64,000 bases of DNA, from contig CAMGCK010000001.1 of the NCBI GenBank assembly GCA_946040795.1, forward strand, positions 23,619 to 87,618. The letters run 5' to 3'. This DNA is from an uncultured Lachnospiraceae bacterium (GTDB taxonomy: Bacteria > Bacillota > Clostridia > Lachnospirales > Lachnospiraceae). Positions 8,785-16,234 of the stretch are shown one piece after another (position 1 is the stretch's first letter; each line of letters opens with the position of its first letter). The notes under the pieces are model-generated. The model was not told where the DNA came from and did no database searches. It saw only the letters and a program-made list of their open reading frames with translations. The position numbers and the translations under genes were made by a program.

Positions 8785-10473
8785 ATGAAACACACTTATA
8801 AGTATGATCATTATTATCTTTACAGCGAGATTGAAGAGATCCTTAAGACGTGGATCGCAAAGTGCCCATCCTACACGAAGTTAGAGACCATCGGCACCAC
8901 ATATGAAGGCCGGAATATTTATGTCATGGCCGTCACCGATACCCGCACCGGCGACTTTTCGGAAAAGCCGGCATTCTACACAGAAGGTAATATCCACGCA
9001 GGTGAAGTAACGGGCTCCATGTCCGTCATGCTGCTGATGGACACCCTGCTTTCCAACACGGATGACCCGGAGATCGCCAGGCTCCTTGAAAAGAACACGT
9101 TTTACATTCTTCCCCGCGTTTCACCGGATGGCTCCGAGCATTATCTGACCACCCCGGAGACCCTGCGAAGCAGCAAGCGTCCGTACCCGTTCCTTCAGGA
9201 AATGCCGGGCCTTCAGCCCCGCGATCTGGACGGCGACGGCGTGATCCGCACCATGCGTGTGAAGAGCCCCTATGGTATGTGGAAGGTATCGCCGCTGGAC
9301 GATCGTCTGATGACAAAGCGCCTTCCGGACGATGTGGACGGCGACTTCTATGATGTTTACACGGAAGGCGAGATCCTGGACTATGACGGCCTGACAGTAA
9401 AGCCGGCTCCGGCCAAATACAGCTACGATTTCAACAGAAACTACCCGGTCGACTGGAAGCCGGCCTGGGTGCAGCGCGGCGCAGGCGAGACTTCTCTCTG
9501 CAACCCGGAAACGCAGGCCAACGCGAAGTTCCTGATGGCGCACAAGGATCAGCTGTGCTGCTGCATCGACATGCACACACACGGCGGCCTGGTGCTGTAC
9601 ACTCCGGGGTCTCAATCTGCGAAAAATGCAGATCCGGAGGACATTAAGCTTTATAAGACCATCGGCCTCATGGGCGCGGAAGAGACCGGCTACCCGCTGT
9701 TAAACGTATATGATGATTTCAGCCCGCAGTCCGATCCCGCAACCTACGGCGGTTTTGATGATTTCTGTCATTTCATCATCGGTATTCCGGCGTTTACCAT
9801 CGAGTGCTGGGACATCGAGGCGCGTTCCGGCATTGAGCGCTCCATTCCACCCAAGGAAAACATGTCCGAGGAAGAACGCAGAGAGAATGAATATAAGATG
9901 CTAAAGTGGATCGATGCAAACCTGCCGGAAGGCGAAGGCTTCATGCCCTGGACTGCGTTTGAGCATCCGCAGCTTGGAACCGTTGAGATCGGCGGTATCA
10001 ATGTGAAGTTCATTTATCAGAATCCGCCCAAATCCTTCCTGGAAGAGGACATTACAAAGCATGTGAACTTCATGCTGCGCGCAGTCAAGGCGTTCCCGCG
10101 TGTTATCGTTGAAAAAGCAGAAGCGGAGAAACTGGCGGACGGCCTGTACCGTGTCAGTGCAGTCATCGGAAACCGCGGCTTCCTGCCGTCCTATGTATTC
10201 AATCAGGCGCTGAAGGACGAACGCATGCCGGAAATGACAGCGGCTCTGACGGGTGCTGAGGTCGTGGAGGGCGGAGAAGAAGTGAAGTTCGGCCATCTGG
10301 CGGGCTACGGCAATCAGTCCATGATGACATGGGGCTTCCCGGCAACTACCGTTCACACAAAGCCGATGGAAAAGAAGATCACCTGGATCGTACGAGGCAA
10401 AGCAGGCAGCAAGCTGACGATTACCGTTACCGGCGATCGTACCGGTGTGACAAAGGCGGAGATCACGCTGTAA
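8785..10473 (+). CDS. Zinc carboxypeptidase, M14 family
   Basis: A 562-residue M14 peptidase. Zinc ligands can be placed: His71 and Glu74 in GNIHAGEVTG and the later histidine in DMHTHGG; the substrate-binding FNRNYPVDW and the catalytic glutamate in FTIECWD are also present. No signal peptide is visible, so it appears cytosolic, acting on C-terminal residues of peptides or peptidoglycan fragments; the substrate is unknown. The last 110 residues or so form a predicted beta-rich domain. An ATG at 8770 is in frame, but AAGGGAGA at 8773-8780 sits just before the ATG at 8785, which is therefore chosen. It stands apart from its neighbours, with a 290-base gap after it. Confidence 0.88.
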   Translation: MKHTYKYDHYYLYSEIEEILKTWIAKCPSYTKLETIGTTYEGRNIYVMAVTDTRTGDFSEKPAFYTEGNIHAGEVTGSMSVMLLMDTLLSNTDDPEIARLLEKNTFYILPRVSPDGSEHYLTTPETLRSSKRPYPFLQEMPGLQPRDLDGDGVIRTMRVKSPYGMWKVSPLDDRLMTKRLPDDVDGDFYDVYTEGEILDYDGLTVKPAPAKYSYDFNRNYPVDWKPAWVQRGAGETSLCNPETQANAKFLMAHKDQLCCCIDMHTHGGLVLYTPGSQSAKNADPEDIKLYKTIGLMGAEETGYPLLNVYDDFSPQSDPATYGGFDDFCHFIIGIPAFTIECWDIEARSGIERSIPPKENMSEEERRENEYKMLKWIDANLPEGEGFMPWTAFEHPQLGTVEIGGINVKFIYQNPPKSFLEEDITKHVNFMLRAVKAFPRVIVEKAEAEKLADGLYRVSAVIGNRGFLPSYVFNQALKDERMPEMTAALTGAEVVEGGEEVKFGHLAGYGNQSMMTWGFPATTVHTKPMEKKITWIVRGKAGSKLTITVTGDRTGVTKAEITL

Positions 10474-10763
10474 AGACGCCGTATTGAAAAAGAGCGTGCT
10501 GCAGCGCTTCTGCTTGGGAATAATGGTTTCATTCATACAGCGGATTGCGGATCTTCAACGAAAATCTGCGTGTTTTCTTTCGCGGAAACGGAAATTAACC
10601 GCAGGGGGAGTTGAATTGCAGCGCAATTTAAGGTATTATGTCTTTAAATGGTTTTCTGTGTCTTCTGTGATGAATCACAATCAAAGGACACAGCTTACGA
10701 TCCGGAAATTCTTCGGACAGAAAGTCCGGAAAGATAACACAAAGTATGGAAGGAAGTTACAAC
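10474..10763 (+). promoter_or_regulatory. Promoter region and leader of the aldo/keto reductase gene
   Basis: No gene is supported in this 290-base gap. A good sigma-A promoter is seen: TTGAAT at 10611-10616, a 17-base spacer and TATTAT at 10634-10639, giving a start near 10646 and a leader of about 118 bases. The leader contains a perfect 12-base inverted repeat, GTGATGAATCAC at 10667-10678, flanked by TGTGTC and GACACA arms, and a small hairpin CGGAC/GTCCG at 10714-10728. These may be an operator or a structured leader; no known riboswitch class is recognised. Confidence 0.6.
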
Positions 10764-11867
10764 ATGATTTACAACGAGATTCAGGGTGTTAAGGTTTCTG
10801 CGCTTGGCATGGGCAACATGCGTCTCCCGGCAGTTGATCCGAACGTAAAGGGTTCACCGATCGATTATCTGAAGGCTCATGAAATCATCGATCATGCGCT
10901 GGCAAACGGCATCAATTATTTTGATACCGCATATGTGTATACCGGTTCTGAAGAATGCCTCGGCGCATGCATGACGAAGCATGACAGAGACAGTTTCTAT
11001 CTGGCATCCAAGTTCCATATCGGTTCCAATCCGGATTATGAAGCAGTATTTGCAGAGTCTTTAAGAAGACTGCAGACCAATCGTATTGATTTCTATCTGC
11101 TGCACTGCCTGCTTGACAATAATATCGATACTTATCTTGAGAGCGGCGCGATCCCGTACTTTGAGAAGAAGAAGGAAGAGGGCGCAATCTCTTACCTCGG
11201 TTTCTCCAGCCATGCAAGTGTTGACGTTCTGAGACGTTATGCCGATTACCGTAAGTGGGATTTCGCGCAGATCCAGCTGAACTACTATGACTGGTGGTAC
11301 GGCACTGCAAAGGAAGAATATGAAATCCTGACCGAGAGAAATATTCCGATCGTTGTCATGGAGCCGGTCCGCGGCGGCCGTCTTGCATCTCTGAATCCGG
11401 AAGCAGAGGCTGTTCTGAAGGCAGCTCATCCGGACTGGAGCATCTCTTCCTGGGCACTCCGTTTCGTTAAGAGCCTTCCGAACGTTAAGGTTATCTTAAG
11501 CGGTATGAGCCATATGGATCAGATCAAGGACAACCTGAATACCTTCTCCGTAGAAGAGGGCCTGTCCGATGCTGATATGGCAACTTTAAAGGAAGCATGC
11601 GATCTGTTCAGAAAGTCCATGCAGGTTCCGTGTACCGGATGCCGTTACTGTACCGAGGGCTGCCCGGTTCAGATCAACATTCCGGAATACATGAAGGTTT
11701 ATAATGACTATAAGGTCAATGGTAAGGACGAGCTGAAGAAGGCTGCTGACATCGATACTGAAGGTACGCCGGCAGACTGTGTAGGCTGCGGCGCTTGTGA
11801 AGCTGCATGTCCGCAGAGCATCAAGATTCCGGAAATCATGGCAGAGCTTGCTGAACTGCTGAAATAA
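10764..11867 (+). CDS. Aldo/keto reductase with C-terminal 2x[4Fe-4S] ferredoxin domain
   Basis: A 367-residue oxidoreductase of the type common in anaerobes. The N-terminal 280 residues form the aldo/keto reductase barrel with the catalytic tetrad visible as Asp and Tyr in YFDTAYVYTGSE, Lys in LASKFH and His in YLLHCLLD. The C-terminus carries two ferredoxin-type cysteine clusters, CTGCRYCTEGCP and CVGCGACEAACP, expected to hold two [4Fe-4S] clusters. Electrons may pass between ferredoxin and an NAD(P)H- or substrate-linked site; the substrate is unknown. The ATG at 10764 follows GGAAGGAAG at 10748-10756; an upstream ATG at 10746 overlaps that site and is rejected. It has its own promoter and is probably monocistronic. 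Confidence 0.9.
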   Translation: MIYNEIQGVKVSALGMGNMRLPAVDPNVKGSPIDYLKAHEIIDHALANGINYFDTAYVYTGSEECLGACMTKHDRDSFYLASKFHIGSNPDYEAVFAESLRRLQTNRIDFYLLHCLLDNNIDTYLESGAIPYFEKKKEEGAISYLGFSSHASVDVLRRYADYRKWDFAQIQLNYYDWWYGTAKEEYEILTERNIPIVVMEPVRGGRLASLNPEAEAVLKAAHPDWSISSWALRFVKSLPNVKVILSGMSHMDQIKDNLNTFSVEEGLSDADMATLKEACDLFRKSMQVPCTGCRYCTEGCPVQINIPEYMKVYNDYKVNGKDELKKAADIDTEGTPADCVGCGACEAACPQSIKIPEIMAELAELLK

Positions 11868-12064
11868 TTGTGCAAGTGGGGCAGAGAGTGCGAAGTTTCC
11901 CCACGATGGATTGCGTCAGTGATATTCCCATGTGATAACGCTGCGCCTTTCTGTGAATTGTAAGCGGCTTGTTCACTCATATCACTGCATTCTCCATTTA
12001 TGCGTACCGTGAAAAGGGCCTCAGGATTCGTTCCTCTGACGGGAGGTACGGATCCTGAGTAAAT
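11868..12064 (+). other. Structured, gene-free stretch (run of hairpins)
   Basis: No credible gene is found between 11868 and 12227. The first part contains several inverted repeats in series: GTGGGG 11876-11881 with CCCCAC 11899-11904; a perfect 9-bp pair CAGTGATAT 11917-11925 with ATATCACTG 11979-11987, enclosing a GTGAA/TTCAC pair; and a 17-bp stem with one G-T pair and one mismatch at 12020-12036 and 12043-12059 around a six-base loop. A strong terminator follows at once. This could be the 3' untranslated region of the reductase mRNA or a separate small RNA. I do not recognise it as 6S RNA, tmRNA, RNase P or SRP RNA. The rest (12106-12227) shows nothing clear. Confidence 0.5.
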
Positions 12065-12105
12065 AAAAAAATACGCTTCACTTTTAGAAGTGAGGCGTAT
12101 TTTTT
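12065..12105. terminator. Bidirectional intrinsic terminator
   Basis: A 14-bp stem (arms 12070-12083 and 12088-12101, one G-T pair) around the loop TTAG, flanked by an A-run on the left and a T-run on the right, so it can work in both directions. It lies between the convergent aldo/keto reductase and degV genes and would end both transcripts. Confidence 0.9.
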
Positions 12106-12227
12106 ATGTTGTTTAAGCAGCAGAGAATGCGATAAACTGATCTGCGACAAGCAGAAAATTCGTGTCAAGCACGTAGGAATATCATTATGCAATCCCACGC
12201 GCAGCTGTTTCACCTCTCACGGAAGCA

Positions 12228-13094
12228 TTATTTGCCGATATGACACACCGCCGCCAGCCCCGGTCCTGTATGCGCGCCGATGACCGGTGTCAGACAGGAA
12301 CGATAAATGCGCTTATTCGGACAGCGCTTTTTGACTTCCTCGTACAGATAATCGGACAGCTCCGCTGCATCGGAATCCAGCACGTAAAGCGGATCGTCAT
12401 TATCTTCCGTAACGCGCTCATTATCGAAGATCTGGAGCAGTGTATTCAGCGTCTGCTTATTGCCTCGTTTTTTATTGATGGTGACCAGCTCGCCCTTTTC
12501 GTCAATTTTCAGAATGGGTTTGATGTCCAGCACATTGGCAACAGTAGCGGTAGCAGCACTGACGCGTCCGCCGCGATGCAGATACGTCAGGTTCTGCACC
12601 ATGAATGTGCAGCGGAGCTTCGGAATGACCGCTTCCAGCGCTTCATAGTTTTCTTCAAGGCTCATGCCGGCTTTCTGATTGCGCACCGCGCGGTCCAGAA
12701 GAAGACCGATGCCGCAGGTCGCGCTTTTGGTATCCAGTACCTTCAGCTCCAGGTCCGGGAATTCCTCCTTTAACTGGTCGGCAGCAAGAGTGGCTGACTG
12801 ACCGGTGGATGTCAGACCACTTGAAAGACTGAGATAGAGGCAGTTGATGCCTTTTTCCATGTACGGGTGGAAGAATTCCACGTATTTATACGGGGAAATC
12901 TGAGAAGTGCGGGTCAGGTCGCCGTTACGCTGACCGTCGTAAAACATTTTCATGAATTCGACGGGTTCCGGGCCGTAGCTGGTGTGCATCGTTTCACCGA
13001 GGGAATACTCCATCGGCACGCAGCCGACGTTTCCCTCCTTAATAATGTCCGGTGCCACATCGGCGGACATGTCCATAAAAATCTGGTAACTCAT
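12228..13094 (-). CDS. DegV family fatty-acid-binding protein
   Basis: A 288-residue DegV protein. Members bind a fatty acid; some (FakB) present it to the kinase FakA for phosphorylation. Family features are the N-terminal strand with MDMSADVAPD, TSQISP near residue 62, the LSSGLTSTGQSA loop, TYLHRGGRVS in the middle and the glycine-rich end IGAHTGPGLAAV. No FakA gene is in the window, so whether it works in fatty-acid uptake cannot be said. The ATG follows AAAGGA. It is divergent from the glycosyltransferase genes, with overlapping promoters, and its mRNA leader carries two hairpins. The gene looks intact. Confidence 0.9.
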   Translation of the reverse strand: MSYQIFMDMSADVAPDIIKEGNVGCVPMEYSLGETMHTSYGPEPVEFMKMFYDGQRNGDLTRTSQISPYKYVEFFHPYMEKGINCLYLSLSSGLTSTGQSATLAADQLKEEFPDLELKVLDTKSATCGIGLLLDRAVRNQKAGMSLEENYEALEAVIPKLRCTFMVQNLTYLHRGGRVSAATATVANVLDIKPILKIDEKGELVTINKKRGNKQTLNTLLQIFDNERVTEDNDDPLYVLDSDAAELSDYLYEEVKKRCPNKRIYRSCLTPVIGAHTGPGLAAVCHIGK

Positions 13095-13134
13095 AGTGTC
13101 CTTTCTCAGGCTCTGGTGGAAGTCATGGTGTATT

Positions 13135-13198
13135 CGGTGACGCCTGTAATGGTTTCACCGAAAAGAAATCCTTTTCAGTGCCCCGGAAGGGGGCACTG
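13135..13198 (-). promoter_or_regulatory. Structured leader of the degV mRNA
   Basis: With transcription starting near 13214 on the minus strand, the leader holds a perfect 9-bp hairpin (CAGTGCCCC at 13176-13184 pairing with GGGGCACTG at 13190-13198, five-base loop) and a second 6-bp stem (13135-13140 with 13155-13160). No T-tract follows, so it is not a standard terminator. It may stabilise the mRNA or take part in regulation. Confidence 0.5.
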
Positions 13199-13201
13199 TA
13201 T

Positions 13202-13230
13202 TTGACTTTAGTTATGTACTATGATACACT
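13202..13230 (+). promoter_or_regulatory. Promoter of the glycosyltransferase genes
   Basis: TTGACT at 13202-13207, a 17-base spacer, and TACACT at 13225-13230, placing transcription start near 13237, about 50 bases before the first glycosyltransferase ATG. The -10 overlaps the -10 of the opposite promoter for degV, so the two should compete. Confidence 0.6.
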
Positions 13231-13249
13231 AATTGTGGTATATTGTAAA
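13221..13249 (-). promoter_or_regulatory. Promoter of degV
   Basis: Reading the minus strand, TTTACA at 13249-13244, a 17-base spacer and TATCAT at 13226-13221. Both hexamers match five of six consensus bases. Start would be near 13214. It is interleaved with the plus-strand promoter. Confidence 0.65.
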
Positions 13250-13286
13250 GCAATTTGAGCGGTTCTGGTACCGCATAAGGTGGATT

Positions 13287-14096
13287 ATGAATTCTGAGAT
13301 CACGATCGTTTACAAGACCGACCGGCGCTCGGCAGCGGAACTGAATGCCGCGGTACGCGCGGCTGAAACGCCCTATGTTCTTTTTACAGCAGGTGAAGAA
13401 ACACCGGATGAAAATACCCGGGAAGTTCTGCTGGAAGCCCTGCAGGCGGAAAATGCGGCAGCAGCTGTTGGCCGTGTGAAAGGAACCGGAAAAGACCGGG
13501 TATATACAGTACTTCTTAAGGCGGACTATCCCAAGCAGGCATCCGTGAAGGATATCCATACACTGTATCGGGAGGGAAAAGCGGATATTTTTCTGAATAC
13601 GAATCAATTGACGCTGTATAAAAAGAGTGTGTTTGAGAGCATTGGCTATTTTGATCCGGATCCGTTCTGTACGGAAGCTGCTGTCTGGACAGCCAAGGCA
13701 CTGTACGGTGGATACCGTATTGCGTATGTGCCGGAGGTTGTGGCCGATGTCCCGGGAAAGACCGGACTGTTCCATGAATTCCGGAAATTTTTCCTGATTG
13801 GTGCGAGTGAGAAAACAAACATTCAGTATTTTGGTTATAATATTCCGATGGAGGGCTGTCGGATCCCCGGCGATGCTTCTCCTGTGGTCTGGCCGGACAC
13901 CGATATGTACATTGCCGGGAGAACAGCGGAGGCCCGGAAGATCCTGAAGGAGAAAAGCGCACATTTTTCCGTTCTTAGGCTTACGCTCTTAAAGACCGCC
14001 ATGAAGCTCGGAAATCTTCTGGGAAGAAAACATCTGTATCTGCCGGAACATCTGGCGAAACATTATCTGAAACTGGAAAGAAAAAGCGGAAACTGA
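13287..14096 (+). CDS. Glycosyltransferase family 2-like protein, small
   Basis: A 269-residue protein resembling the central and C-terminal part of family 2 (GT-A fold) glycosyltransferases: an opening beta strand (MNSEITIVYKTDR), a conserved-looking SIGYFDPDPFCTEAAVWTAKALYGGYRIAYVPEV segment typical of the acceptor-side loop, and a basic, helical C-terminus. A clear DxD metal motif is not seen, so activity is uncertain. It precedes two large tandem glycosyltransferases by one base and is almost certainly part of the same surface-glycan pathway. The ATG at 13287 follows AAGGTGG at 13277-13283. It could be an accessory or degenerate transferase. Confidence 0.65.
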   Translation: MNSEITIVYKTDRRSAAELNAAVRAAETPYVLFTAGEETPDENTREVLLEALQAENAAAAVGRVKGTGKDRVYTVLLKADYPKQASVKDIHTLYREGKADIFLNTNQLTLYKKSVFESIGYFDPDPFCTEAAVWTAKALYGGYRIAYVPEVVADVPGKTGLFHEFRKFFLIGASEKTNIQYFGYNIPMEGCRIPGDASPVVWPDTDMYIAGRTAEARKILKEKSAHFSVLRLTLLKTAMKLGNLLGRKHLYLPEHLAKHYLKLERKSGN

Positions 14097-14097
14097 C

Positions 14098-16185
14098 ATG
14101 CAGTATTGTATTGATTATCTTTATTTTGACAGAGGAAGATTGAATGTGCGCGGCTGGGCTGCACCGGAAGAACAGGGCGCGGAGACGGTCGTTGAACTGG
14201 TGACGGAAGACGGAAAACGTGTGGAAATGATCACGGAAACCACCGTTCGTCAGGATGTGAACGAATATTTGTATCATAAGCGGAGTGACGACGCATACGG
14301 CTTTCTGATGCACGGAAGTCTGGACACGGCTCGCGCAGCCTGGCTCCATGCGTACCGCAAGGATGCGGCGGAGGAAGAGGTGAAGATCGAACTCCGGAAA
14401 CTGTATCGGCATCAGAATTCGCTGCTCAGCTTTATCCGTTCCAAGGATAAGCAGGGTTTTATCCTGCGCAGGAAATACGGCGATCTTCAGCCGGAAGACA
14501 TGCGTTATAATGAGTGGTATCAGAAGCATCGCGCCGGTAAGGCGGAACTGAAAGCACAGCGAGAAAACCATTTTACTCATGAGCCGCTGATTTCCGTACT
14601 GGTGCCGGTGTATAATCCCAAAATGGATCAGTTTGAGGCGATGGTATCGTCCGTTCGGAATCAGACCTACGGAAACTGGCAGCTCTGCTTCGCAAATGGC
14701 TGCAAAGAAAACAAGGTTGTATCAGAACGTCTGGAAGCGCTGCAGAGGGAAGAGAGCCGCATCAAGGTCATCGTCCTTGAAAAGAATGACGGTATTTCGG
14801 AAAACACGAACGCCTGCCTGAAGATCGCAGACGGGGAATGGATCGCGCTTCTGGATCAGGATGACCTGTATGAGCCGAATGCGCTGTATGAGTTTGTGAA
14901 GAGCATGAATGAGCACCCGAAGGCAGAGCTTATTTACAGTGATGAAGATAAGATCGACGATGAGACCGGAGCACATCTGACTCCGCATTTTAAGCCGGAT
15001 TTCAGCCTTGCTCGTCTGCATTCGGATAATTACATCTGTCATCTGATCATGATCAAGACTGCGCTCGCCCGCAAAGTGGGCGGAGAGCGGAAAGCCTACG
15101 ACGGCGCGCAGGATTTTGATTTTACGCTCCGCTGTGTGGAAAACATGAGCGAAGACGGAGAAGTGGTCCACATTTCAAAGATCCTTTACAACTGGCGCAT
15201 TCACGCAGCTTCCACGTCCGGGGGCATGCAGGCCAAGAACTATGCGGTCGATGCCGGTGCGCGTGCCATCCGGGATTCCTATGCCCGTGCAGGTCATGAA
15301 GTGGAGATGGAGCCTTCAAAGTTCTCCGGCCGCTATATTACGAAGCCGGTCTTAAAGGAAAAACCGCTTGTTTCCATCCTGATTCCCAATAAAGATCACA
15401 AGGACGATCTGCTTCGCTGCGTGAATTCCATTCTGGAAAGATCCACATATGAGAATTATGAGATCCTCCTCATTGAGAACAACAGTGAGACGGAAGAAAT
15501 CTTTACCTGCTACAAAGAACTGGAAGCCCGCGACAGCCGCATTCGGACGCTGTACTACAAAGGTTCTTTTAATTACGCAAAAATCAATAACTTCGGCGCA
15601 GAATCCGCAGTGGGCGAGTATCTGCTGCTTCTGAACAACGACACGGAGGTCATTTCTCCCGATTTCATCGAGAGTCTGGTATTCTACTGCAGTCTGCCGG
15701 AAAACGGTGTTGTTGGCGCCAAGCTGTTATATGAGGATGATACCATTCAGCATGCAGGCGTTACCGCAGCCGTGGAAGGCCGTGTGGCGCATATGTATCA
15801 TGGCTTTTCCGACGAAGAGCCCGGTTACATGGGACGCCTGGTATCAACCTGTAATGTTTCTGCTGTGACCGGCGCTTGCCTCATGACCACAGCGGAACTG
15901 TACCGCGAGATCGGCGGCATGACGGAAGAGTTCACAGTTGCTTATAATGATGTGGATTATTGCCTGAAGGCGGAAAAAGCAGGAAAATCCGTCGTTTATG
16001 ATGCTTATGCCAAGCTGCATCATTATGAATCCAAATCAAGAGGCTATGAGGATTCCGCGGAAAAGCGTGCACGTCTTGACAAGGAGATGGCACTTCTTCA
16101 GGAACGCTGGGCGGAACGGCTGAAGCGTGATCCGTATTACAATGACAATCTTTCGATGACAAGGGGATTTTATCTTCTTCCGTAA
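14098..16185 (+). CDS. Glycosyltransferase with two GT2 domains
   Basis: A 695-residue protein with a beta-rich N-terminal region of about 100 residues, then two GT-A domains: the first from about residue 163 (ISVLVPVYNP, with DQDD at 253-256 as metal motif and GAQDFDF near 338), the second from about residue 423 (PLVSILIPNKDHKDD, with NNDTE near 513 and YNDVDYCLK later). This architecture is used in O-antigen- and rhamnan-type glycan synthesis, where two linkages are made by one enzyme. Cytosolic or membrane-associated; no membrane segment is evident. It is a close paralogue of the next gene, and short direct repeats at the boundary suggest tandem duplication. Sugar donors are unknown. Confidence 0.85.
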   Translation: MQYCIDYLYFDRGRLNVRGWAAPEEQGAETVVELVTEDGKRVEMITETTVRQDVNEYLYHKRSDDAYGFLMHGSLDTARAAWLHAYRKDAAEEEVKIELRKLYRHQNSLLSFIRSKDKQGFILRRKYGDLQPEDMRYNEWYQKHRAGKAELKAQRENHFTHEPLISVLVPVYNPKMDQFEAMVSSVRNQTYGNWQLCFANGCKENKVVSERLEALQREESRIKVIVLEKNDGISENTNACLKIADGEWIALLDQDDLYEPNALYEFVKSMNEHPKAELIYSDEDKIDDETGAHLTPHFKPDFSLARLHSDNYICHLIMIKTALARKVGGERKAYDGAQDFDFTLRCVENMSEDGEVVHISKILYNWRIHAASTSGGMQAKNYAVDAGARAIRDSYARAGHEVEMEPSKFSGRYITKPVLKEKPLVSILIPNKDHKDDLLRCVNSILERSTYENYEILLIENNSETEEIFTCYKELEARDSRIRTLYYKGSFNYAKINNFGAESAVGEYLLLLNNDTEVISPDFIESLVFYCSLPENGVVGAKLLYEDDTIQHAGVTAAVEGRVAHMYHGFSDEEPGYMGRLVSTCNVSAVTGACLMTTAELYREIGGMTEEFTVAYNDVDYCLKAEKAGKSVVYDAYAKLHHYESKSRGYEDSAEKRARLDKEMALLQERWAERLKRDPYYNDNLSMTRGFYLLP

Positions 16186-16220
16186 AAGAGATCAGGAGGA
16201 TTTGATCATCTTCCGTAAAA
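16165..16220 (+). repeat. Direct repeat at the junction of the tandem glycosyltransferase genes
   Basis: A 23-base unit occurs at 16165-16187 (the 3' end of the first gene, encoding GFYLLP and stop) and again at 16198-16220 with two mismatches, in a frame that reads GFDHLP and stop. The second copy lies between the genes and ends just before the ribosome site of the next gene. It looks like a remnant of a duplicated gene end. Confidence 0.6.
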
Positions 16221-16234
16221 ACCAAGGAGACAAT

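Noticed and set aside
10484..10792. 102-codon + strand frame before the aldo/keto reductase
   Set aside because: It runs over a good promoter and overlaps the reductase start in another frame; composition is unlike a real protein.
11998..12213. 71-codon minus-strand frame in the 360-base gap
   Set aside because: It runs through the terminator and a 17-bp stem, and its GTG start has no properly spaced ribosome site.
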